A DNA stretch of 64,000 nt from Canna indica (taxonomy: Eukaryota; Streptophyta; Magnoliopsida; Zingiberales; Cannaceae). The DNA lies in the NCBI GenBank assembly GCA_034359265.1, contig CP136896.1:35330001-35394000 (forward strand), given 5' to 3'. The position numbers were made by a program, and so were the translations under genes. Positions 22,601 to 33,600 of the stretch are shown piece after piece; the first letter of the stretch is position 1; every line of letters begins with the position of its first letter. Below the pieces are notes generated by a model. That model saw only the letters and a list, made by a program, of their open reading frames with translations. It made no database searches and was not told where the DNA came from.

Positions 22601-24024
22601 CAATCAGTCGGCCTCGTTCAAAATCAATTCGAAAAATCGTGCAATTCTTTGGATTAGTCTGTCAAAAATAACTCGATTAACAACTTCTCCCATCATAGTG
22701 AATGTTCTAGAGTCGCTCGGGACTCAGATTACAGGGCGTTTCGAGCCGATACCCCGAAGTTCAATCAGTCGGCATCGTTCAAGATCTATTCGAAAAATCA
22801 TGCAATTCTTTGCATTAGTCTGTCAAAAATAACTCAATTAACAACTTCTCCCATCATAGTTAATGCTCTGGAGTCGCTCGGGACTCAGATTACAGGGCGT
22901 TTTGAGCCGATACCCCGAATTTCAATCAGTCGGCTTCGTTCAAGATTCTATTCGAAAAATCGTGCAATTCTGTGCATTAGTCTGTCAAAAATAACTCGAT
23001 TAACAACTTCTCCCATCGCAGTGAATGTTCTGGAGTCGCTCGGTACTCAGATTACTGGGTGTTTCGAGCCGATACCCCAAAGTTCAATCAGTCGGCCTCG
23101 TTCAAAATCAATTCGAAAAATCGTGCAATTCTTTGCATTAGTCTGTCAAAAATAACTCGATTAACAACTTCTCCCATCACAGTGAATGTTCTGGAGTCGC
23201 TCGGGACTCAGATTACACGGCGTTTCGAGCCGATACCCCGAAGTTCAATCAGTCGGCATCGTTCAAGATCTATTCGAAAAATCATGCAATTCTTTGCATT
23301 AGTCTATCAAAAATAACTCGATTAACAACTTCTCCCATCACAGTGAATGTTCTGGAGTCGCTCGGGACTCTGATTACAGGGCGTTTCGAGCCGATACCCC
23401 GAAGTTCAATCAGTCTGCTTCGTTCAAGATTCGATTCGAAAAATAGTGCAATTCTGTGCATTAGTCTGTCAAGAATAACTCGATTAACAACTTCTCCCAT
23501 CGCAGAGAATGTTCTGGAGTCGCTCGGTACTCAGATTTCTGGGCGTTTCGAGCCGATACCCCGAAGTTCAATCAGTCGGCCTCGTTCAAAATCAATTCGA
23601 AAAATCGTGCAATTCTTTGCATTACTCTGTCAAAAATAACTCGATTAACAACTTCTCCCATCACAGTGAATGTTCTGGAGTCGCTGGGACTCAGATTACA
23701 GTGCGTTTCGAGCCGATACCCCGAAGTTCAATCAGTCGGCATCGTTCAAGATCTATTCGAAAAAGCATGCAATTCTTTGCATTAGTCTGTCAAAAATAAC
23801 TCGATTAACAACTTCTCCCATCACAGTGAATCTTCTGGAGTCGCTCGGGACTCTGATTACAGGGCGTTTCGAGCCGATACCCCGAAGTTCAATCAGTCTG
23901 CTTCGTTCGAGATTCTATTCGAAAAATAGTGCAATTCTGTGCATTAGTCTGTCGAGAATAACTCGATTAACAACTTCTCCCATCACAGTGAATGTTCTGG
24001 AGTCGCTCGGTACTTAGATTACTG
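16609..24024 (+). repeat. 3,708-bp tandem duplication (23 monomers), two copies
   Basis: Copies run approximately 16609-20316 and 20317-24024. Private variants recur at exactly 3,708 bp: TCAATTTGAAAAATCG (near 16822 and 20530), GTTAATGCTCTGG (19151 and 22859) and TTTCGAGTCGATACC (18552 and 22260). Differences such as GAGTTGCTCGG only near 17232 show the copies have begun to diverge. Exact breakpoints cannot be fixed because flanking monomers are near-identical. Confidence 0.87.
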
Positions 24025-24838
24025 GGCGTTTCGAGCCGATACCCCGAAGTTCAATCAGTCGGCCTCGTTCAAAATCAATTCGAAAAATCGTGCAATTCTT
24101 TGGATTAGTCTGTCAAAAATAACTCGATTAACAACTTCTCCCATCACAGTGAATGTTCTAGAGTCGCTCGGGACTCAGATTACAGGGCGTTTCGAGCCGA
24201 TACCCCGAAGTTCAATCAGTCGGCATCGTTCAAGATCTATTCGAAAAATCATGCAATTCTTTGCATTAGTCTGTCAAAAATAACTCAATTAACAACTTCT
24301 CCCATCATAGTTAATGTTCTGGAGTCGCTCGGGACTCAGATTACAGGAAGTTTCGAGCCGATACCCCGAATTTCAATCAGTCGGCTTCGTTCAAGATTCT
24401 ATTCGAAAAATCGTGCAATTCTGTGCATTAGTCTGTCAAAAATAACTCGATTAACAACTTCTCCCATCGCAGTGAATGTTCTGGAGTCGCTCGGTACTCA
24501 GATTACTGGGTGTTTCGAGCCGATACCCCAAAGTTCAATCAGTCGGCCTCGTTCAAAATCAATTCGAAAAATCGTGCAATTCTTTGCATTAGTCTGTCAA
24601 AAATAACTCGATTAACAACTTCTCCCATCACAGTGAATGTTCAGGAGTCGCTCGGGACTCAGATTACACGGCGTTTCGAGCCGATACCCCGAAGTTCAAT
24701 CAGTCGGCATCGTTCAAGATCTATTCGAAAAATCATGCAATTCTTTGCATTAGTCTATCAAAAATAACTCGATTAACAACTTCTCCCATCACAGTGAATG
24801 TTCTGGAGTCGCTCGGGACTCTGATTACAGGGCGTTTC

Positions 24839-27800
24839 GAGCCGATACCCCGAAGTTCAATCAGTCTGCTTCGTTCAAGATTCGATTCGAAAAATAGTGC
24901 AATTCTGTGCATTAGTCTGTCAAGAATAACTCGATTAACAACTTCTCCCATCGCAGAGAATGTTCTGGAGTCGCTCGGTACTCAGATTTCTGGGCGTTTC
25001 GAGCCGATACCCCGAAGTTCAATCAGTCGGCCTCGTTCAAAATCAATTCGAAAAATCGTGCAATTCTTTGCATTAGTCTGTCAAAAATAACTCGATTAAC
25101 AACTTCTCCCATCACAGTGAATCTTCTGGAGTCGCTCGGGACTCTGATTACAGGGCGTTTCGAGCCGATACCCCGAAGTTCAATCAGTCTGCTTCGTTCA
25201 AGATTCTATTCGAAAAATAGTGCAATTCTGTGCATTAGTCTATCGAGAATAACTCGATTAACAACTTCTCCCATCACAGTGAATGTTCTGGAGTCGCTCG
25301 GTACTTAGATTACTGGGCGTTTCGAGCCGATACCCCGAAGTTCAATCAGTCGGCCTCGTTCAAAATCAATTCGAAAAATCGTGCAATTCTTTGGATTAGT
25401 CTGTCAAAAATAACTCGATTAACAACTTCTCCCATCACAGTGAATGTTCTAGAGTCGCTCGGGACTCAGATTACAGGGCGTTTCGAGCCGATACCCCGAA
25501 GTTCAATCAGTCGGCATCGTTCAAGATCTATTCGAAAAATCATGCAATTCTTTGCATTAGTCTATCAAAAATAACTCAATTAACAACTTCTCCCATCATA
25601 GTTAATGTTCTGGAGTCGCTCGGGACTCAGATTACAGGGCGTTTCGAGCCGATACCCCGAATTTCAATCAGTCGGCTTCGTTCAAGATTCTATTCGAAAA
25701 ATCGTGCAATTCTGTGCATTAGTCTGTCAAAAATAACTCGATTAACAACTTCTCCCATCGCAGTGAATGTTCTGGAGTCGCTCGGTACTCAGATTACTGG
25801 GTGTTTCGAGCCGATACCCCAAAGTTCAATCAGTCGGCCTCGTTCAAAATCAATTCGAAAAATCGTGCAATTCTTTGCATTAGTCTGTCAAAAATAACTC
25901 GATTAACAACTTCTCCCATCACAGTGAATGTTCTGGAGTCGCTCGGGACTCAGATTACACGGCGTTTCGAGCCGATACCCCGAAGTTCAATCAGTCGGCA
26001 TCGTTCAAGATCTATTCGAAAAATCATGCAATTCTTTGCATTAGTCTATCAAAAATAACTCGATTAACAACTTCTCCCATCACAGTGAATGTTCTGGAGT
26101 CGCTCGGGACTCTGATTACAGGGCGTTTCGAGCCGATACCCCGAAGTTCAATCAGTCTGCTTCGTTCAAGATTCGATTCGAAAAATAGTGCAATTCTGTG
26201 CATTAGTCTGTCAAGAATAACTCGATTAACAACTTCTCCCATCACAGAGAATGTTCTGGAGTCGCTCGGTACTCAGATTTCTGGGCGTTTCGAGCCGATA
26301 CCCCGAAGTTCAATCAGTCGGCCTCGTTCAAAATCAATTCGAAAAATCGTGCAATTCTTTGCATTAGTCTGTCAAAAATAACTCGATTAACAACTTCTCC
26401 CATCACAGTGAATGTTCTGGAGTCGCTCGGGACTCAGATTACAGGGCGTTTCGAGCCGATACCCCGAAGTTCAATCAGTCGGCCTCGTTCAAAATCAATT
26501 CGAAAAATCGTGCAATTCTTTGCATTACTCTGTCAAAAATAACTCGATTAACAACTTCTCCCATCACAGTGAATGTTCTGGAGTCGCTGGGACTCAGATT
26601 ACAGTGCGTTTCGAGCCGATACCCCGAAGTTCAATCAGTCGGCATCGTTCAAGATCTATTCGAAAAAGCATGCAATTCTTTGCATTAGTCTGTCAAAAAT
26701 AACTCGATTAACAACTTCTCCCATCACAGTGAATCTTCTGGAGTCGCTCGGGACTCTGATTACAGGGCGTTTCGAGCCGATACCCCGAAGTTCAATCAGT
26801 CTGCTTCGTTCAAGATTCTATTCGAAAAATAGTGCAATTCTGTGCATTAGTCTGTCGAGAATAACTCGATTAACAACTTCTCCCATCACAGTGAATGTTC
26901 TGGAGTCGCTCGGTACTTAGATTACTGGGCGTTTCGAGCCGATACCCCGAAGTTCAATCAGTCGGCCTCGTTCAAAATCAATTCGAAAAATCGTGCAATT
27001 CTTTGGATTAGTCTGTCAAAAATAACTCGATTAACAACTTCTCCCATCACAGTGAATGTTCTAGAGTCGCTCGGGACTCAGATTACAGGGCGTTTCGAGC
27101 CGATACCCCGAAGTTCAATCAGTCGGCATCGTTCAAGATCTATTCGAAAAATCATGCAATTCTTTGCATTAGTCTGTCAAAAATAACTCAATTAACAACT
27201 TCTCCCATCATAGTTAATGTTCTGGAGTCGCTCGGGACTCAGATTACAGGATGTTTCGAGCCGATACCCCGAATTTCAATCAGTCGGCTTCGTTCAAGAT
27301 TCTATTCGAAAAATCGTGCAATTCTGTGCATTAGTCTGTCAAAAATAACTCGATTAACAACTTCTCCCATCGCAGTGAATGTTCTGGAGTCGCTCGGTAC
27401 TCAGATTACTGGGTGTTTCGAGCCGATACCCCAAAGTTCAATCAGTCGGCCTCGTTCAAAATCAATTCGAAAAATCGTGCAATTCTTTGCATTAGTCTGT
27501 CAAAAATAACTCGATTAACAACTTCTCCCATCACAGTGAATGTTCAGGAGTCGCTCGGGACTCAGATTACACGGCGTTTCGAGCCGATACCCCGAAGTTC
27601 AATCAGTCGGCATCGTTCAAGATCTATTCGAAAAATCATGCAATTCTTTGCATTAGTCTATCAAAAATAACTCGATTAACAACTTCTCCCATCACAGTGA
27701 ATGTTCTGGAGTCGCTCGGGACTCTGATTACAGGGCGTTTCGAGCCGATACCCCGAAGTTCAATCAGTCTGCTTCGTTCAAGATTCGATTCGAAAAATAG

Positions 27801-30644
27801 TGCAATTCTGTGCATTAGTCTGTCAAGAATAACTCGATTAACAACTTCTCCCATCGCAGAGAATGTTCTGGAGTCGCTCGGTACTCAGATTTCTGGGCGT
27901 TTCGAGCCGATACCCCGAAGTTCAATCAGTCGGCCTCGTTCAAAATCAATTCGAAAAATCGTGCAATTCTTTGCATTAGTCTGTCAAAAATAACTCGATT
28001 AACAACTTCTCCCATCACAGTGAATCTTCTGGAGTCGCTCGGGACTCTGATTACAGGGCGTTTCGAGCCGATACCCCGAAGTTCAATCAGTCTGCTTCGT
28101 TCAAGATTCTATTCGAAAAATAGTGCAATTCTGTGCATTAGTCTATCGAGAATAACTCGATTAACAACTTCTCCCATCACAGTGAATGTTCTGGAGTCGC
28201 TCGGTACTTAGATTACTGGGCGTTTCGAGCCGATACCCCGAAGTTCAATCAGTCGGCCTCGTTCAAAATCAATTCGAAAAATCGTGCAATTCTTTGGATT
28301 AGTCTGTCAAAAATAACTCGATTAACAACTTCTCCCATCACAGTGAATGTTCTAGAGTCGCTCGGGACTCAGATTACAGGGCGTTTCGAGCCGATACCCC
28401 GAAGTTCAATCAGTCGGCATCGTTCAAGATCTATTCGAAAAATCATGCAATTCTTTGCATTAGTCTATCAAAAATAACTCAATTAACAACTTCTCCCATC
28501 ATAGTTAACGTTCTGGAGTCGCTCGGGACTCAGATTACAGGGCGTTTCGAGCCGATACCCCGAATTTCAATCAGTCGGCTTCGTTCAAGATTCTATTCGA
28601 AAAATCGTGCAATTCTGTGCATTAGTCTGTCAAAAATAACTCGATTAACAACTTCTCCCATCGCAGTGAATGTTCTGGAGTCGCTCGGTACTCAGATTAC
28701 TGGGTGTTTCGAGCCGATACCCCAAAGTTCAATCAGTCGGCCTCGTTCAAAATCAATTCGAAAAATCGTGCAATTCTTTGCATTAGTCTGTCAAAAATAA
28801 CTCGATTAACAACTTCTCCCATCACAGTGAATGTTCTGGAGTCGCTCGGGACTCAGATTACACGGCGTTTCGAGCCGATACCCCGAAGTTCAATCAGTCG
28901 GCATCGTTCAAGATCTATTCGAAAAATCATGCAATTCTTTGCATTAGTCTATCAAAAATAACTCGATTAACAACTTCTCCCATCACAGTGAATGTTCTGG
29001 AGTCGCTCGGGACTCTGATTACAGGGCGTTTCGAGCCGATACCCCGAAGTTCAATCAGTCTGCTTCGTTCAAGATTCGATTCGAAAAATAGTGCAATTCT
29101 GTGCATTAGTCTGTCAAGAATAACTCGATTAACAACTTCTCCCATCGCAGAGAATGTTCTGGAGTCGCTCGGTACTCAGATTTCTGGGCGTTTCGAGCCG
29201 ATACCCCGAAGTTCAATCAGTCGGCCTCGTTCAAAATCAATTCGAAAAATCGTGCAATTCTTTGCATTAGTCTGTCAAAAATAACTCGATTAACAACTTC
29301 TCCCATCACAGTGAATGTTCTGGAGTCGCTCGGGACTCAGATTACAGGGCGTTTCGAGCCGATACCCCGAAGTTCAATCAGTCGGCCTCGTTCAAAATCA
29401 ATTCGAAAAATCGTGCAATTCTTTGCATTACTCTGTCAAAAATAACTCGATTAACAACTTCTCCCATCACAGTGAATGTTCTGGAGTCGCTGGGACTCAG
29501 ATTACAGTGCGTTTCGAGCCGATACCCCGAAGTTCAATCAGTCGGCATCGTTCAAGATCTATTCGAAAAAGCATGCAATTCTTTGCATTAGTCTGTCAAA
29601 AATAACTCGATTAACAACTTCTCCCATCACAGTGAATCTTCTGGAGTCGCTCGGGACTCTGATTACAGGGCGTTTCGAGCCGATACCCCGAAGTTCAATC
29701 AGTCTGCTTCGTTCAAGATTCTATTCGAAAAACAGTGCAATTCTGTGCATTAGTCTGTCGAGAATAACTCGATTAACAACTTCTCCCATCACAGTGAATG
29801 TTCTGGAGTCGCTCGGTACTTAGATTACTGGGCCTTTCGAGCCGATACCCCGAAGTTCAATCAGTCGGCCTCGTTCAAAATCAATTCGAAAAATCGTGCA
29901 ATTCTTTGGATTAGTCTGTCAAAAATAACTCGATTAACAACTTCTCCCATCACAGTGAATGTTCTAGAGTCGCTCGGGACTCAGATTACAGGGCGTTTCG
30001 AGCCGATACCCCGAAGTTCAATCAGTCGGCATCGTTCAAGATCTATTCGAAAAATCATGCAATTCTTTGCATTAGTCTGTCAAAAATAACTCAATTAACA
30101 ACTTCTCCCATCATAGTTAATGTTCTGGAGTCGCTCGGGACTCAGATTACAGGGCGTTTCGAGCCGATACCCCGAATTTCAATCAGTCGGCTTCGTTCAA
30201 GATTCTATTCGAAAAATCGTGCAATTCTGTGCATTAGTCTGTCAAAAATAACTCGATTAACAACTTCTCCCATCGCAGTGAATGTTCTGGAGTCGCTCGG
30301 TACTCAGATTACTGGGTGTTTCGAGCCGATACCCCAAAGTTCAATCAGTCGGCCTCGTTCAAAATCAATTCGAAAAATCGTGCAATTCTTTGCATTAGTC
30401 TGTCAAAAATAACTCGATTAACAACTTCTCCCATCACAGTGAATGTTCTGGAGTCGCTCGGGACTCAGATTACACGGCGTTTCGAGCCGATACCCCGAAG
30501 TTCAATCAGTCGGCATCGTTCAAGATCTATTCGAAAAATCATGCAATTCTTTGCATTAGTCTATCAAAAATAACTCGATTAACAACTTCTCCCATCACAG
30601 TGAATGTTCTGGAGTCGCTCGGGACTCTGATTACAGGGCGTTTC
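24839..30644 (+). repeat. Alternating 8-mer (1,291 bp) and 10-mer (1,612 bp) HORs
   Basis: B2 landmarks at 24839, 26130, 27742, 29033 and 30645 give spacings 1291, 1612, 1291 and 1612, a 2,903-bp composite repeated twice. The 8-mer is B2 C/A B1 C A B3 C A, where C/A is a fusion monomer. The 10-mer has a doubled C after B2. GTCTATCGAGAATAAC at 25241 and 28144, and TTCAGGAGTCGC near 24642 and 27545, repeat at exactly 2,903 bp. Confidence 0.9.
25001..25161 (+). repeat. Fusion C/A1 monomer creating the 8-mer
   Basis: The head is C-type (CCTCGTTCAAAATC), while the tail is A1-type (GTGAATCTTCTGGAGTC and CTCTGATTACAG). It stands for a C2-A1 pair and lets B2-C pass directly into B1, turning a 9-mer into an 8-mer. 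Equivalent fusions lie at 27904-28064, 30807-30967 and at several places between 31.9 and 38.1 kb. Confidence 0.86.
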
Positions 30645-33600
30645 GAGCCGATACCCCGAAGTTCAATCAGTCTGCTTCGTTCAAGATTCGATTCGAAAAA
30701 TAGTGCAATTCTGTGCATTAGTCTGTCAAGAATAACTCGATTAACAACTTCTCCCATCGCAGAGAATGTTCTGGAGTCGCTCGGTACTCAGATTTCTGGG
30801 CGTTTCGAGCCGATACCCCGAAGTTCAATCAGTCGGCCTCGTTCAAAATCAATTCGAAAAATCGTGCAATTCTTTGCATTAGTCTGTCAAAAATAACTCG
30901 ATTAACAACTTCTCCCATCACAGTGAATCTTCTGGAGTCGCTCGGGACTCTGATTACAGGGCGTTTCGAGCCGATACCCCGAAGTTCAATCAGTCTGCTT
31001 CGTTCAAGATTCTATTCGAAAAATAGTGCAATTCTGTGCATTAGTCTGTCGAGAATAACTCGATTAACAACTTCTCCCATCACAGTGAATGTTCTAGAGT
31101 CGCTCGGGACTCAGATTACAGGGCGTTTCGAGCCGATACCCCGAAGTTCAATCAGTCGGCATCGTTCAAGATCTATTCGAAAAATCATGCAATTCTTTGC
31201 ATTAGTCTGTCAAAAATAACTCAATCAACAACTTCTCCCATCATAGTTAATGTTCTGGAGTCGCTCGGGACTCAGATTACAGGGCGTTTCGAGCCGATAC
31301 CCCGAATTTCAATCAGTCGGCTTCGTTCAAGATTCTATTCGAAAAATCGTGCAATTCTGTGCATTAGTCTGTCAAAAATAACTCGATTAACAACTTCTCC
31401 CATCGCAGTGAATGTTCTGGAGTCGCTCGGTACTCAGATTACTGGGTGTTTCGAGCCGATACCCCAAAGTTCAATCAGTCGGCCTCGTTCAAAATCAATT
31501 CGAAAAATCGTGCAATTCTTTGCATTAGTCTGTCAAAAATAACTCGATTAACAACTTCTCCCATCACAGTGAATGTTCTGGAGTCGCTCGGGACTCAGAT
31601 TACACGGCGTTTCGAGCCGATACCCCGAAGTTCAATCAGTCGGCATCGTTCAAGATCTATTCGAAAAATCATGCAATTCTTTGCATTAGTCTATCAAAAA
31701 TAACTCGATTAACAACTTCTCCCATCACAGTGAATGTTCTGGAGTCGCTCGGGACTCTGATTACAGGGCGTTTCGAGCCGATACCCCGAAGTTCAATCAG
31801 TCTGCTTCGTTCAAGATTCGATTCGAAAAATAGTGCAATTCTGTGCATTAGTCTGTCAAGAATAACTCGATTAACAACTTCTCCCATCGCAGAGAATGTT
31901 CTGGAGTCGCTCGGTACTCAGATTTCTGGGCGTTTCGAGCCGATACCCCGAAGTTCAATCAGTCGGCCTCGTTCAAAATCAATTCGAAAAATCATGCAAT
32001 TCTTTGCATTAGTCTGTCAAAAATAACTCGATTAACAACTTCTCCCATCACAGTGAATCTTCTGGAGTCGCTCGGGACTCTGATTACAGGGCGTTTCGAG
32101 CCGATACCCCGAAGTTCAATCAGTCTGCTTCGTTCAAGATTCGATTCGAAAAATAGTGCAATTCTGTGCATTAGTCTGTCAAGAATAACTCGATTAACAA
32201 CTTCTCCCATCGCAGAGAATGTTCTGGAGTCGCTCGGTACTCAGATTTCTGGGCGTTTCGAGCCGATACCCCGAAGTTCAATCAGTCGGCCTCGTTCAAA
32301 ATCAATTCGAAAAATCGTGCAATTCTTTGCATTAGTCTGTCAAAAATAACTCGATTAACAACTTCTCCCATCACAGTGAATGTTCTGGAGTCGCTCGGGA
32401 CTCAGATTACACGGCGTTTCGAGCCGATACCCCGAAGTTCAATCAGTCGGCATCGTTCAAGATCTATTCGAAAAATCATGCAATTCTTTGCATTAGTCTA
32501 TCAAAAATAACTCGATTAACAACTTCTCCCATCACAGTGAATGTTCTGGAGTCGCTCGGGACTCTGATTACAGGGCGTTTCGAGCCGATACCCCGAAGTT
32601 CAATCAGTCTGCTTCGTTCAAGATTCGATTCGAAAAATAGTGCAATTCTGTGCATTAGTCTGTCAAGAATAACTCGATTAACAACTTCTCCCATCGCAGA
32701 GAATGTTCTGGAGTCGCTCGGTACTCAGATTTCTGGGCGTTTCGAGCCGATACCCCGAAGTTCAATCAGTCGGCCTCGTTCAAAATCAATTCGAAAAATC
32801 ATGCAATTCTTTGCATTAGTCTGTCAAAAATAACTCGATTAACAACTTCTCCCATCACAGTGAATCTTCTGGAGTCGCTCGGGACTCTGATTACAGGGCG
32901 TTTCGAGCCGATACCCCGAAGTTCAATCAGTCTGCTTCGTTCAAGATTCGATTCGAAAAATAGTGCAATTCTGTGCATTAGTCTGTCAAGAATAACTCGA
33001 TTAACAACTTCTCCCATCGCAGAGAATGTTCTGGAGTCGCTCGGTACTCAGATTTCTGGGCGTTTCGAGCCGATACCCCGAAGTTCAATCAGTCGGCCTC
33101 GTTCAAAATCAATTCGAAAAATCGTGCAATTCTTTGCATTAGTCTGTCAAAAATAACTCGATTAACAACTTCTCCCATCACAGTGAATCTTCTGGAGTCG
33201 CTCGGGACTCTGATTACAGGGCGTTTCGAGCCGATACCCCGAATTTCAATCAGTCGGCTTCGTTCAAGATTCTATTCGAAAAATCGTGCAATTCTGTGCA
33301 TTAGTCTGTCAAAAAAAACTCCATTAACAACTTCTCCCATCGCAGTGAATGTTCTGGAGTCGCTCGGTACTCAGATTACTGGGTGTTTCGAGCCGATACC
33401 CCAAAGTTCAATCAGTCGGCCTCGTTCAAAATCAATTCGAAAAATCGTGCAATTCTTTGCATTAGTCTGTCAAAAATAACTCGATTAACAACTTCTCCCA
33501 TCACAGTGAATGTTCTGGAGTCGCTCGGGACTCAGATTACACGGCGTTTCGAGCCGATACCCCGAAGTTCAATCAGTCGGCATCGTTCAAGATCTATTCG

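Larger units (their letters stand above)
13070..24838 (+). repeat. 9-mer HOR block with 7-mer and 16-mer derivatives
   Basis: B2 landmarks lie at 13070, 14521, 15972, 17101, 19680, 20809, 23388 and 24839. Spacings are 1451, 1451, 1129, 2579, 1129, 2579 and 1451 bp. The 1,129-bp units lack one C-A pair, so B1 abuts B3 near 16609 and 20317. The 2,579-bp units are 16-mers with extra ABC-like trimers and a C-C doubling. The recurring 1129+2579 pattern shows a 3,708-bp tandem duplication. Confidence 0.9.
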
